A stretch of 64,000 bases of DNA from Subdoligranulum variabile (GCA_003343905.1 QAKI01000057.1:62001-126000), one strand, 5' to 3'; shown: positions 25,258-33,927, numbered from the stretch's first letter. Translations and numbers: made by a program. Notes: generated from the sequence alone by a model not told the origin.

Positions 25258-26346
25258 ATGAAAAAAGCATTGATCACGGGCGTTACCGGCCAGGACGGCA
25301 GCTATCTGGCGGAGTTCCTGCTGGAAAAAGGCTATGATGTGCATGGCATGATCCGCCGTTCCTCGGTGGATTACCGCGAGCGCATCGCCCACCTGGAAGG
25401 CCACCCCCACTTTCACCTGCATTACGGGGATCTGGGCGATTCCATGAGCCTGATGGCGGTCATCGGCAGCGTGCGCCCGGACGAAATTTATAATCTGGCG
25501 GCCCAGAGCCATGTGCAGGTCAGCTTTGACGTGCCCGAATACACGGCCGACGTGGTCGCCACCGGCGTGCTGCGCGTGCTGGAAGCCGTCCGCCTGTGCG
25601 GTCTGGCCCAGACCTGCCGGATCTATCAGGCATCCACCAGCGAACTGTACGGTAAGGTGGAACAGGTGCCGCAGAACGAGGAGACCCCCTTCCACCCCTA
25701 CAGCCCCTACGCGGTGGCCAAGCAGTACGGGTTCTGGATCGTCAAGGAATACCGGGAAGCCTACCATATGTTCTGCTGCTCCGGCATTTTGTTCAACCAT
25801 GAGTCGGAGCGCCGCGGCGAGACCTTCGTCACCCGCAAGATCACGCTGGCCGCTGCCCGCATCGCCCAGGGCAAGCAGGACAAGCTGTACCTGGGCAACC
25901 TTTCCAGCCTGCGGGACTGGGGCTACGCCAAGGATTATGTGGAGTGCATGTGGCTGCTGCTGCAAAATGACGAGCCGGAGGACTTCGTGATTGCCACCGG
26001 CGAACAGCATTCGGTCCGGGAATTCTGCCAGCTTGCCTTCCATGATGTGGGCATCGAACTGGATTTTGTCGGGAAAGGCATGGAAGAAAAAGGCATCGAC
26101 CGCGCCACCGGCCGGGTGCTCATCGAGGTCAGCCCCGACTTCTACCGCCCCACCGACGTGGTCAACCTGCTGGGCGACCCCACCAAGGCCAGGCAGAAAC
26201 TGGGCTGGAACCCCACCAAGACCAGCTTTGAGGAACTGGTGCGGATCATGGTGGAGCATGACATGAAAAAGGTGGCCGTGGAACGCGCCGAGGAACATAT
26301 CAAAACCAATCTGGCCGAATACCTGGAAAAAGGCGTTATCAAATGA
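25258..26346 (+). CDS. gmd: GDP-mannose 4,6-dehydratase
   Basis: A 362-residue extended SDR. NAD(P) motif 'ITGVTGQDGSYLAEFLLEKGYDVHGMIRRSS' (GxxGxxG), 'LAAQSHVQVSFDVP', catalytic S/T and YxxxK in 'YQASTSELYGKV' and 'YSPYAVAKQYG', and 'LGNLSSLRDWGYAKDYVE' for GDP-mannose binding. It converts GDP-D-mannose to GDP-4-keto-6-deoxymannose, the first step to GDP-L-fucose and GDP-rhamnose. Start ATG 25258, preceded by GAAAGG. First gene of the gmd-fcl-manC-manA operon. Confidence 0.96.
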   Translation: MKKALITGVTGQDGSYLAEFLLEKGYDVHGMIRRSSVDYRERIAHLEGHPHFHLHYGDLGDSMSLMAVIGSVRPDEIYNLAAQSHVQVSFDVPEYTADVVATGVLRVLEAVRLCGLAQTCRIYQASTSELYGKVEQVPQNEETPFHPYSPYAVAKQYGFWIVKEYREAYHMFCCSGILFNHESERRGETFVTRKITLAAARIAQGKQDKLYLGNLSSLRDWGYAKDYVECMWLLLQNDEPEDFVIATGEQHSVREFCQLAFHDVGIELDFVGKGMEEKGIDRATGRVLIEVSPDFYRPTDVVNLLGDPTKARQKLGWNPTKTSFEELVRIMVEHDMKKVAVERAEEHIKTNLAEYLEKGVIK

Positions 26347-26397
26347 TGCGGGCCGTGCTACGCCCCGCAAAGAGCTTGTAGAAAGAAGACGAAAACG

Positions 26398-27342
26398 ATG
26401 ATGGAGAAAAACGCAAAGATCTATGTGGCCGGGCACCGCGGTATGGTGGGCAGCGCCATCGTGCGGGAATTGCAGCGGCAGGGCTATACCAACCTGATCA
26501 CCCGCACCCACAGGGAACTGGACCTGTGCCGTCAGGCGGAAGTGGAAGCCTTCTTCGCGGCGGAAAAGCCGGACTATGTGTTCCTGGCTGCCGCCAAGGT
26601 GGGCGGCATCGTCGCCAACGAGGAAGCACTGGCGGATTTCATGTACGACAACATGACGCTGGAAATGAACGTGATCCACGCCGCCTGGCAGAACGGCTGC
26701 AAAAAGCTGGAGTTTTTGGGGTCCAGCTGCATCTACCCCCGCATGGCCCCGCAGCCCATGAAGGAGGACTGCCTGCTGACCAGCGCGCTGGAAAAGACCA
26801 ATGAGGCCTATGCGCTGGCCAAGATCTCGGGCCTGAAATACTGCGAATATCTGAACCGCCAGTACGGCACCGATTATATCAGCGTCATGCCGACGAACTT
26901 GTACGGCCCCAACGACAACTACCACCCCACCCACAGCCATGTGGTCCCGGCACTGATCCGGCGCTTCCATGAAGCCAAGGAACAGGGCCTGCCCAGCGTG
27001 ACCTGCTGGGGCGACGGCAGCCCGCTGCGCGAGTTCCTCTATGTGGACGACCTTGCCGACCTGTGCGTGTTCCTGATGAACCACTATTCGGGCAACGAGA
27101 CCGTCAACGCCGGTACCGGCAAGGAACTGACCATCCGGGAACTGACCGAACTGGTCGCCAAAGTGGTCGGCTACACCGGCAAAATCGAATGGGATACCAC
27201 GAAGCCCAACGGCACGCCGCGCAAACTGTTGGATGTGAGCAAGGCCACCGCCCTGGGCTGGACCTACAAAACCGAACTGGAGGACGGCCTGCGCCTTGCC
27301 TACGAAGACTTCCTGCACAATCCCATGCGTGCGGAACGCTGA
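26398..27342 (+). CDS. fcl: GDP-L-fucose synthase
   Basis: A 314-residue extended SDR: 'VAGHRGMVGSAIVREL' NADP site, 'LAAAKVGGIVANE' (typical of GDP-fucose synthase), catalytic Ser in 'LGSSCIYPRMAPQPMKED', YxxxK in 'EAYALAKISG', and 'NLYGPNDNYHPTHSHVVPALIRRFHEA'. It epimerises and reduces the Gmd product to GDP-L-fucose. It lies 51 bp after gmd. Confidence 0.96.
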   Translation: MMEKNAKIYVAGHRGMVGSAIVRELQRQGYTNLITRTHRELDLCRQAEVEAFFAAEKPDYVFLAAAKVGGIVANEEALADFMYDNMTLEMNVIHAAWQNGCKKLEFLGSSCIYPRMAPQPMKEDCLLTSALEKTNEAYALAKISGLKYCEYLNRQYGTDYISVMPTNLYGPNDNYHPTHSHVVPALIRRFHEAKEQGLPSVTCWGDGSPLREFLYVDDLADLCVFLMNHYSGNETVNAGTGKELTIRELTELVAKVVGYTGKIEWDTTKPNGTPRKLLDVSKATALGWTYKTELEDGLRLAYEDFLHNPMRAER

Positions 27343-27366
27343 TTTTTCCAGAAAGGGAACGCGATC

Positions 27367-28680
27367 ATGAATATCATCCTGCTTTCCGGCGGCTCCGGCA
27401 AACGCCTGTGGCCGCTGTCCAATGACATCCGCTCCAAGCAGTTCATCAAGATCTTCAAAACGCCGGACGGCTACGAGTCCATGGTCCAGCGTGTCTACCG
27501 CCAGATCACCGAGGTGGACCGCGATGCCGTTGTGACCATCGCCACCAGCAAGACCCAGGTCAGCGCCATCCACAACCAGTTGGGCGACGCGGTGGGCGTT
27601 TGTGTGGAGCCCTGCCGCCGCGATACCTTCCCTGCCATTGCCCTGGCCAGCGCCTACCTGCGCGATGTAAAGGGCGTTTCGCCGGAAGAGCCCGTCGTGG
27701 TCTGCCCGGTGGACCCCTATGTGAACAACGACTACTTTGTGGCGCTGCGCGAGCTTTCCCGCCTGGCGGGGGCGGGCGCAGCCAACCTGACGCTGATGGG
27801 CATTGAACCCACCTACCCCAGCGAGAAATACGGTTATATCATCCCGGAAAATGCCGAAGCCGTCAGCCCGGTCAGCACTTTCAAGGAAAAGCCGGACGCC
27901 TGGACGGCGGCGGACTATATCGCCCGCGGCGCGCTGTGGAACGGCGGCGTCTTTGCCTACAAGCTTGGCTATGTGCTGGACCGCGCCCGTGAACTGATCG
28001 ATTTTACCGATTATCAGGACCTGTACCAGCGGTACGAAACGCTGCCGAAGATCAGCTTTGACTATGCGGTGGTCGAAAAGGAACCGAAGATCCAGGTCAT
28101 GCGCTTTGCCGGTCAGTGGAAGGATCTGGGAACCTGGAATACCCTGACCGAAGCCATGGAAGAACCCAGCATCGGCAAGGCGATTTTGAACGACGCCTGC
28201 CAGAACGTGCATGTACTCAATGAACTGGATGTTCCCGTGCTGTGTATGGGCCTGCATGATGTGGTCGTATCGGCCAGCCCGGAGGGCATCCTGGTATCTG
28301 ATAAGGAACAGTCCAGCTATATCAAGCCCTACGTGGACGCCATCGACCAGCAGATCATGTTTGCCGAAAAATCCTGGGGCAGCTTCCGTGTGCTGGACGT
28401 GGAGGACGAAAGCATGACGATCAAGGTCACGCTGAACCCCGGCCACAGCATGAACTACCACAGCCACAGCCGCCGTGACGAGGTCTGGAACATCATTTCC
28501 GGCAAGGGGCGGACGATCGTGGACGGGATGGAACAACATGTGCAGGCCGGTGATGTGATCACGATGCAGGCCGGGTGCCGCCATACGGTCATTGCCGACA
28601 CCGAGCTCAAGATGATCGAAGTCCAGCTTGGTAAGGAGATCAGCGTCCATGACAAACAGAAATTTCCCCTTGAGGGCTGA
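27367..28680 (+). CDS. manC: Mannose-1-phosphate guanylyltransferase with C-terminal cupin domain
   Basis: A 437-residue protein. The nucleotidyltransferase domain begins 'ILLSGGSGKRLWPLS' and has 'ALASAYLRDV', 'CPVDPYV', 'EKYGYIIP', 'FKEKPD', 'LWNGGVFAYKL'. The C-terminal cupin (about 340-430, 'NYHSHSRRDEVWNIISGKGRTIVDG', 'AGCRHTVIA') resembles the isomerase-like tail of ManC enzymes, although the class I isomerase encoded next probably supplies most isomerase activity. It makes GDP-mannose from mannose-1-phosphate and GTP. Confidence 0.93.
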   Translation: MNIILLSGGSGKRLWPLSNDIRSKQFIKIFKTPDGYESMVQRVYRQITEVDRDAVVTIATSKTQVSAIHNQLGDAVGVCVEPCRRDTFPAIALASAYLRDVKGVSPEEPVVVCPVDPYVNNDYFVALRELSRLAGAGAANLTLMGIEPTYPSEKYGYIIPENAEAVSPVSTFKEKPDAWTAADYIARGALWNGGVFAYKLGYVLDRARELIDFTDYQDLYQRYETLPKISFDYAVVEKEPKIQVMRFAGQWKDLGTWNTLTEAMEEPSIGKAILNDACQNVHVLNELDVPVLCMGLHDVVVSASPEGILVSDKEQSSYIKPYVDAIDQQIMFAEKSWGSFRVLDVEDESMTIKVTLNPGHSMNYHSHSRRDEVWNIISGKGRTIVDGMEQHVQAGDVITMQAGCRHTVIADTELKMIEVQLGKEISVHDKQKFPLEG

Positions 28681-29659
28681 ACCGTTCCTGCTGCGCCCGG
28701 TGGGCAAAGATTACCTTTGGGGCGGCAACCGGCTCAATGATGATTTTGCCAAGGGCATTGCCATGCAGCCGTTGGCCGAGACCTGGGAATGTTCCACCCA
28801 CCCGGATGGGACCAGCATCGCAGCCAGCGGACCGTTCGCGGGTCAGCCGCTCACCGATGTGCTGCGGGCGCACCCCGAATATCTGGGCAGCCGCAACCGA
28901 AACCCGAACGGCGAACTGCCCATTTTAATCAAATTCATTGACGCCAAACAAGATCTGTCCGTTCAGGTGCATCCCAGTGATGACTATGCCCGGGAACATG
29001 AGAACGGGCAGCTTGGCAAAAGTGAAATGTGGTATGTGCTGGATGCCGCCGAGGGCGCCAGCCTTGTCTACGGCTTCAACCGCCCGATGGACCGGGAGAC
29101 CCTGCGCCAAAGCCTGCTGGACGGCAGTGTGGAGCGTTACCTGCAAAAAGTACGCATCCAGAAAGACGATGTTTTTTACATCCGCGCCGGAACGGTCCAC
29201 GCCATCGGGGCCGGGGCGCTGATCGCAGAGATCCAGGAAAGTTCCAACCTGACCTACCGCATGTACGACTACGGCCGTCTGGGCAAGGACGGCAAACCGC
29301 GGCAGCTTCACATTGACCGCGCCCTGGATGTGGCCGACCTGCGTGGCGGCGTATCTCCCCGGCAGCCCATGCGCGTGCTGCGCTATGCGCCCGGCCGGGC
29401 GGGCGAACTGCTCTGCCGCTGCAAGTATTTTATGGTGGAACGCTGGGTCATCAATACCGAGCGCATCCGGGCGATGGCGCCTTTTGCCGCGGCGGCAGAT
29501 TCCTTCCGGGTACTGCTGTGCGTGGACGGCTGCGGTGTCGCTTTCCCCGAAGGCGGGCAGGCGCTGCCCTTCTTCCGCGGAGACTGCCTGTTCGTACCGG
29601 CCGGATCGGTGCCGGTACGGCTGCATGGCCGTGCGCAGTTGTTGAACGTCTGCTGCTGA
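28649..29659 (+). CDS. manA: Class I mannose-6-phosphate isomerase
   Basis: A 336-residue protein of the short Gram-positive class I type: 'FLLRPVGKDYLWGGNRL', 'AETWECSTHPDG', zinc-site segment 'FIDAKQDLSVQVHPSDDYA', 'KSEMWYVLDA', and 'IRAGTVHAIGAGALIAEIQESSNLTYRMYDYGR' (key residues VHAIG, EIQ, DYGR). It converts fructose-6-phosphate to mannose-6-phosphate. Start ATG 28649 (AAGGAG upstream) lies 32 bp inside the manC end. The phosphomannomutase joining the two steps is not in this window. Confidence 0.93.
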   Translation: MTNRNFPLRAEPFLLRPVGKDYLWGGNRLNDDFAKGIAMQPLAETWECSTHPDGTSIAASGPFAGQPLTDVLRAHPEYLGSRNRNPNGELPILIKFIDAKQDLSVQVHPSDDYAREHENGQLGKSEMWYVLDAAEGASLVYGFNRPMDRETLRQSLLDGSVERYLQKVRIQKDDVFYIRAGTVHAIGAGALIAEIQESSNLTYRMYDYGRLGKDGKPRQLHIDRALDVADLRGGVSPRQPMRVLRYAPGRAGELLCRCKYFMVERWVINTERIRAMAPFAAAADSFRVLLCVDGCGVAFPEGGQALPFFRGDCLFVPAGSVPVRLHGRAQLLNVCC

Positions 29660-29702
29660 AAAGCAACGGCAACGGATTTTTCATGTTTTTTTGCCGCAGG
29701 GC

Positions 29703-29730
29703 TTGACTTGTGCTGAAAAACCTGTATAAT
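29703..29730 (+). promoter_or_regulatory. sigma-A promoter of tRNA-Thr
   Basis: TTGACT and a perfect TATAAT are separated by 16 bp, 20 bp before the tRNA 5' end. Confidence 0.85.
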
Positions 29731-29749
29731 ATTCTTGTTGCCTTTGCGT

Positions 29750-29825
29750 GCTAGTATGGCTCAGTTGGTAGAGCAGCTGATTCGTAATCAGCAGGTCGTC
29801 GGTTCAAGTCCGACTACTAGCTCCA
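29750..29825 (+). tRNA. tRNA-Thr (anticodon CGT)
   Basis: The full cloverleaf can be drawn: acceptor GCTAGTA/TACTAGC, D stem GCTC/GAGC, anticodon stem GCTGA/TCAGC with loop TTCGTAA (anticodon CGT, reads ACG), T stem GTCGG/CCGAC with TTCAAGT, and an encoded CCA end. Confidence 0.96.
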
Positions 29826-29832
29826 AACGGTT

Positions 29833-29884
29833 GCCCGCCCGGTTCTGGCAGGAAGTTCCTGTTCAGACCGGGCGGGCTTTTTTG
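29833..29884 (+). terminator. rho-independent terminator after tRNA-Thr
   Basis: GCCCGCCCGGT pairs with ACCGGGCGGGC around an internal CAGGAA/TTCCTG hairpin, followed by TTTTTTG. Confidence 0.92.
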
Positions 29885-30171
29885 TTTTCTGTCCCCTCCG
29901 CAATAAGGCCCGGCCCCGGCAAGGCTGCCGGGCGGGTGCGGGCAGCCAGCCTTGCCAAGGACCATCGCGTTTTTCTCTGTGGGTCCCCCTGATAAGACGC
30001 CCGCTTTTCTTATCGGTACTGTTGGCGGGATATTCCCCGGTAAACACCATACACAGCCTGTTTGCCTGTAAATAGACAAACTCCGCTTTGACTCGCCGCG
30101 GTCATCTCTTCCTCGCTCCTGCGGCAAAAGTTTCCCGCCCTATGTTCATAAAAATTTTATATAAAAAACTC
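29885..30171. other. Intergenic spacer between tRNA-Thr terminator and groE promoter
   Basis: I see no convincing gene in this stretch. It contains an imperfect inverted repeat (GGCAAGGCTGCC at 29918-29929 against GGCAGC...CTTGCC at 29941-29956). The short minus-strand frames here have no ribosome binding site and no family resemblance. Confidence 0.5.
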
Positions 30172-30200
30172 TTGATTTTTCAGAAGAAAGTGTTTATTAT
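30172..30200 (+). promoter_or_regulatory. sigma-A promoter of groESL
   Basis: TTGATT and TATTAT are separated by 17 bp, immediately upstream of the CIRCE element. Confidence 0.8.
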
Positions 30201-30204
30201 ATAT

Positions 30205-30231
30205 TTAGCACTCATGAGAAACGAGTGCTAA
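30205..30231 (+). promoter_or_regulatory. CIRCE operator (HrcA binding site)
   Basis: A perfect consensus TTAGCACTC-N9-GAGTGCTAA lies 4 bp after the -10 box and 46 bp before groES. By established knowledge, HrcA binds CIRCE and represses the operon at normal temperature. Its placement over the transcription start implies strong repression. The hrcA gene itself is not in this window. Confidence 0.98.
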
Positions 30232-30277
30232 AGCAAATCTTTCAAGAGAAATCTTTTATTAGGGAGGATCTTTCATC

Positions 30278-30565
30278 ATGAAAATCAAACCTCTTGCAGA
30301 CCGTGTTGTTATCAAGCTGGTCGAAGAAGAAGAAACCACCAAGGGCGGCCTGATCCTGTCCGGCTCCGCGAAGGAGAAACCGCAGGTGGCAGAAGTTCTG
30401 GCTGTTGGTCCCGGCGGCATGGTCGACGGCAAGGAAGTCGAAATGATTGTCAAGGTTGGCGACAAAGTGCTGACGAGTAAGTACGCCGGCACCGAGGTCA
30501 AGGTCGATGGCGAGGAATGCACCATCGTCCGTCAGAGCGATATTCTCGCCGTGGTGGAAGACTGA
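30278..30565 (+). CDS. groES: Co-chaperonin GroES
   Basis: A 95-residue GroES: 'IKPLADRVVIKLVEEEETTKGGLILSGSAKEKP' with the mobile loop (GGLIL) that binds GroEL, then 'VLAVGPGGMVDG' and 'VKVGDKVLTSKYAGTEVKVDGEE'. Forms the heptameric lid of the chaperonin. Ribosome binding site GGGAGGA. Under CIRCE control. Confidence 0.98.
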   Translation: MKIKPLADRVVIKLVEEEETTKGGLILSGSAKEKPQVAEVLAVGPGGMVDGKEVEMIVKVGDKVLTSKYAGTEVKVDGEECTIVRQSDILAVVED

Positions 30566-30620
30566 TCCACACCTTTTGATTTTGCATTCACGCATTTACA
30601 GTAAAAGGAGATAATGCTTT

Positions 30621-32255
30621 ATGGCTAAACAGATCAAACAGGGCGCTGAAGCCCGCAAGGCGCTGTGCGCCGGCATCGACCAGCTTGCGGATACCGTCAA
30701 GGTCACGCTCGGCCCCAAGGGCCGCAACGTGGTGCTGTCCAAGAAGTTCGGCAGCCCGCTCATCACCAACGACGGCGTGACCATCGCCAAAGAGATCGAG
30801 CTCAAGGATGAGTTCGAGAACATGGGCGCGCAGCTCGTCCGCGAAGTTGCCACCAAGACCAACGACGCCGCCGGTGACGGCACCACCACCGCGACCGTTC
30901 TGGCGCAGGCTCTGGTCAACGAGGGCATGAAGAACGTGACCGCCGGTGCCAACCCCATGGACATCAAGCGCGGCATGCAGAAGGCCGTCAGCGCCGCTGT
31001 GGAGGCCGTCAAGGCCAACAGCCAGAAGGTCAACGGCAGCAAGGACATCGCCCGCGTTGGTACCGTTTCCGCCGGTGACGCCGAGATCGGCCAGCTCATC
31101 GCTGACGCTATGGAAAAGGTCACCGCCGACGGCGTGATCACCATTGAGGAGAACAAGACCACTGCCGAGACCTATACCGAGGTCGTGGAAGGTATGCAGT
31201 TCGACCGCGGCTACGTGACCCCCTATATGGTCACCGACACCGAGAAGATGGAGACCGTCTACGACGACTGCTCCGTGCTGATCACCGATAAGAAGATCAG
31301 CGTCTTCCAGGATCTGGTTCCCCTGCTGGAGCAGGTCATCCAGTCCGGCCGCAAGCTGCTCATCATTGCGGAAGATGTGGAAGGCGACGCGCTGTCCAAC
31401 CTGATCATCAACCGTCTGCGCGGCGGCCTGAACGTGGTTGCCGTCAAGGCTCCCGGCTTCGGCGATCGCCGCAAGGAGATGCTGCAGGATATCGCTATCC
31501 TGACCGGCGGCACCGTCATCAGCAGCGACCTGGGTTATGAGCTGAAGGACGCCACCATGCAGCTGCTGGGCACCGCCCGTCAGGTCAAGGTCACCAAGGA
31601 GAACACCACCATCGTGGGCGGCAACGGCGACAAGAACGCCATCTCTGACCGTGTGGCGCAGATCCGCAACCAGATCACCACGGCTACCTCCGACTTCGAT
31701 CGTGAGAAGCTGCAGGAGCGTCTGGCCAAGCTGGCTGGCGGCGTAGCCGTCATCAAGGTCGGCGCTGCCACCGAAGTGGAAATGAAGGACAAGAAGCTCC
31801 GCATTGAGGACGCCCTGAACGCCACCAAGGCTGCTGTCGAGGAAGGCATCGTTGCCGGCGGCGGCACCGCCACCATCAACGCCATCCCCGCTGTGGATAA
31901 GGTCGTTGCTTCCCTGGAAGGCGACCAGCGCACCGGCGCCAAGATCGTCCGCAAGGCTCTGGAGGCTCCCCTGCGTCAGATCGCCGCGAACGCCGGTCTG
32001 GAAGGCAGCGTTATCATCGACAACCTGCTGAAAGCCAACAAGCCCAACTACGGCTTCGACGCCCAGAAGGAAACCTACGTGGATGACATGATCGAAGCGG
32101 GCATCGTTGACCCGACCAAGGTCACCCGTTCCGCTCTGGAAAACGCGGCCAGCGTCGCTTCGATGGTCCTGACCACCGAGAGCCTGGTTGCCGATTTGCC
32201 GGAACCCCCGGCCCCGGCTGCTCCCGCCGGCGGCGACATGGGCGGCATGTATTGA
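30621..32255 (+). CDS. groEL: Chaperonin GroEL
   Basis: A 544-residue chaperonin. 'VTLGPKGRNVVLSKKFGSPLITNDGVTIAKEI' (key block GPKGRNV), 'DAAGDGTTTATVLAQAL' (ATP-binding, DGTTT), 'EDVEGDALSNLIINRLRG', and the C-terminal 'GGDMGGMY' tail. It folds proteins in the cytoplasm with GroES. Second gene of the CIRCE-controlled operon, 55 bp after groES, ribosome binding site AAAAGGAG. Confidence 0.99.
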   Translation: MAKQIKQGAEARKALCAGIDQLADTVKVTLGPKGRNVVLSKKFGSPLITNDGVTIAKEIELKDEFENMGAQLVREVATKTNDAAGDGTTTATVLAQALVNEGMKNVTAGANPMDIKRGMQKAVSAAVEAVKANSQKVNGSKDIARVGTVSAGDAEIGQLIADAMEKVTADGVITIEENKTTAETYTEVVEGMQFDRGYVTPYMVTDTEKMETVYDDCSVLITDKKISVFQDLVPLLEQVIQSGRKLLIIAEDVEGDALSNLIINRLRGGLNVVAVKAPGFGDRRKEMLQDIAILTGGTVISSDLGYELKDATMQLLGTARQVKVTKENTTIVGGNGDKNAISDRVAQIRNQITTATSDFDREKLQERLAKLAGGVAVIKVGAATEVEMKDKKLRIEDALNATKAAVEEGIVAGGGTATINAIPAVDKVVASLEGDQRTGAKIVRKALEAPLRQIAANAGLEGSVIIDNLLKANKPNYGFDAQKETYVDDMIEAGIVDPTKVTRSALENAASVASMVLTTESLVADLPEPPAPAAPAGGDMGGMY

Positions 32256-32290
32256 TCCCCCGGTAAGCCACAAGCTTATAAATAAAGTAA

Positions 32291-32324
32291 ACCAGCAGGC
32301 ACGCTGTGCCTGCTGGTTTTTTGT
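32291..32324 (+). terminator. rho-independent terminator after groEL
   Basis: ACCAGCAGGCAC/GTGCCTGCTGGT forms a 12-bp stem with a 3-nt loop, followed by a T run (TTTTTTG). Confidence 0.95.
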
Positions 32325-32333
32325 TTTATCTCA

Positions 32334-32378
32334 CCCTGCCGGAACGGCGGTTCTTATAGGCGCTGCGTTCCGGCAGGG
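32334..32378. terminator. Hairpin between groEL and the MATE gene
   Basis: A perfect 13-bp inverted repeat, CCCTGCCGGAACG/CGTTCCGGCAGGG, with a 19-nt loop, located between convergent genes. Neither side has a solid T tract, so it may be a weak terminator for the MATE transcript or another structure. Confidence 0.45.
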
Positions 32379-32432
32379 AAATTCTTTATGATACCGCAGG
32401 GCGGCATACAGGGCGCACCCTCCCCTGCTCTC

Positions 32433-33764
32433 TCAGGACAGCTTGACGCTCCGCCGGTACACCAGCAGCGCGATCACGGCCGAGATCACTTCTGTGATCC
32501 AGAACGCGTGCCACACACCGTCCGCACCGAACACCTTGCAAAGCCCCCAGGCCAGCGGAATGATGACGACGATATAACGGCACAGAGAGATGACCAGCGA
32601 CTGTATGCCTTTGCCCAGCCCTTCCAGCGCGCCGGACGTCGCCACGGAAATCGCCGATACGATAAACCCAAGGCTGATGATCCGCAGCGCGCTCTGGCCG
32701 ATGCGGATCGTTTCCGGGTTGGTGGAGAACATCCCCACCAACTGCTCCGAGAAGCCGAAGAACAAGATGGTGCCGATCGCCATGATCCCGGCGCAGAGCG
32801 CCAGCGTAAGCTCGTAGATCTTGCGCACGCGGCGGTATTCCCCTGCGCCGTAGTTGTAGCCGATCAACGGGCGCATCCCCTGCACGATACCGCTGCCCGG
32901 CAGATACAGGAAGGTCTGCAGCTTGTAATAGATGCCCAGCACCACGACGCAGCTTTGCGAATAGACCGACAGAATGGAATTGAGGAAGGAAATCAGAACC
33001 GACGGCAGCGCCAGGTTCAGAATGGCCGGAACGCCGATGGCATACAGTTGCAGGTCCATATGCCTGTTGGGTGTAAGGCAGTCCCGGCGCAACCGCACAG
33101 CCGTGGGCCGACGCTTGTAGAAGAAAAGATACACCACCAACGTCAGCAACTGTCCCAGGCCGGTCGCCAACGCCGCACCGGCGATCCCCAGTTCAGGGAA
33201 AGGCCCAAGGCCGAAGATCAGCATCGGGTCAAGGATCAGGTTGCACACCGAACCGGCCAGCAGCGCGGTCATCGTCAGCTTCATGCGGCCGACTGCCTGG
33301 AAGATCTTTTCAAAGGTCAGCGACGCCATGATGACGGTGGAGAAGGAAAATGCAATGGTAGCATAGGTCGTGCCCAGGCGGATCACCGTCGGGTCGCCGG
33401 TAAAGCGGCCAAGGAAATGCGGCGCGATCAGGATGCAAAGGACCGTTGCCAATACGCCGTGGATCAGAGAAAACGCCATACCGTGCGTGGCGGCTGTATC
33501 GGCCCGGTCCTGCTCACCTGCGCCCAGATGCAAAGCGATTTGGGCGTTGATGCCTACGCCGAAGCCGATGGCGATGGCATTGACAAGGTTCTGCAAAGGA
33601 TAGACCAGCGAAAGCGCCGTCATGGCATCCTCACTGATCTGCGCCACAAAAAGGCTGTCTACGATATTGTAGAGCGCGTTGACCAGCATGGAGACCACCA
33701 TCGGTAATGCCATGGAAGTCAGCAACGGGAAAATCGGGCGGTCCTTCATAAAGGTATCCTGCAT
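32433..33764 (-). CDS. MATE-family multidrug efflux transporter
   Basis: A 443-residue polytopic protein with about 12 transmembrane helices in two related halves. It begins 'PIFPLLTSMALPMVVSMLVNALYNIVDSLFVAQISEDAMTALSLVYPLQNL', the usual MATE opening (key blocks LPMVVSMLVNALYNIVDS and VYPLQNL), and has 'MRPLIGYNYGAGEYRR' in the second half, the NYGAG motif of the family. It exports cationic drugs or metabolites using Na+ or H+ gradients. ATG 33764 is preferred because AAAGGCAGG lies upstream. The leader contains an attenuator-like hairpin described separately. Confidence 0.9.
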   Translation of the reverse strand: MQDTFMKDRPIFPLLTSMALPMVVSMLVNALYNIVDSLFVAQISEDAMTALSLVYPLQNLVNAIAIGFGVGINAQIALHLGAGEQDRADTAATHGMAFSLIHGVLATVLCILIAPHFLGRFTGDPTVIRLGTTYATIAFSFSTVIMASLTFEKIFQAVGRMKLTMTALLAGSVCNLILDPMLIFGLGPFPELGIAGAALATGLGQLLTLVVYLFFYKRRPTAVRLRRDCLTPNRHMDLQLYAIGVPAILNLALPSVLISFLNSILSVYSQSCVVVLGIYYKLQTFLYLPGSGIVQGMRPLIGYNYGAGEYRRVRKIYELTLALCAGIMAIGTILFFGFSEQLVGMFSTNPETIRIGQSALRIISLGFIVSAISVATSGALEGLGKGIQSLVISLCRYIVVIIPLAWGLCKVFGADGVWHAFWITEVISAVIALLVYRRSVKLS

Positions 33765-33787
33765 GCAATACATCCTGCCTTTCACAC

Positions 33788-33832
33788 AAAAAAGCCACAC
33801 AACGACCCGAACGCATCAGGTCATTGTGTGGC
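33788..33832 (-). terminator. Terminator-like hairpin in the MATE gene leader (attenuator candidate)
   Basis: On the minus strand GCCACACAATGACC pairs with GGTCGTTGTGTGGC (14 bp, one G-U) and is followed by six T. It lies between the promoter (33884-33913) and the MATE start (33764), so transcripts should stop unless antiterminated. A competing pairing exists between GTGTGG at 33861-33866 and CCACAC in the 5' arm. Confidence 0.75.
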
Positions 33833-33866
33833 GAAAAGTAGCCTTGTAAACTGTAAAAATCCACAC
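33816..33866 (-). CDS. Possible 16-codon leader peptide upstream of the MATE gene
   Basis: GTG 33866 opens a frame of 16 sense codons ending with TGA in the loop of the terminator hairpin. The last codons (His-Thr-Met-Thr) lie in the 5' arm. A ribosome stalled early would free the arm's partner and could change folding. There is no ribosome binding site, and another GTG frame overlaps (33864, longer), so this remains a hypothesis. Confidence 0.25.
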   Translation of the reverse strand: MWIFTVYKATFRHTMT

Positions 33867-33883
33867 GGTGTTTTAGTTTTTAT

Positions 33884-33913
33884 ACAATAGCATATCCGGC
33901 GGGCATTTGTCAA
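33884..33913 (-). promoter_or_regulatory. Promoter of the MATE gene
   Basis: On the minus strand TTGACA and TATTGT are 18 bp apart; a consensus -35 with a fair -10. Transcription would begin near 33877 and run about 110 bases before the MATE start codon. Confidence 0.6.
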
Positions 33914-33927
33914 GTTCTGCCCCGTTT

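Noticed and set aside
25096..28707. A 1203-codon open frame on the minus strand
   Set aside because: It lies entirely opposite gmd, fcl and manC, whose protein motifs are unmistakable. GC-rich codon usage often leaves the antisense frame open; its translation has no family pattern.
30588..32273. A 561-codon minus-strand frame
   Set aside because: Antisense shadow of groEL; Gly/Asp/Leu-rich low-complexity translation.
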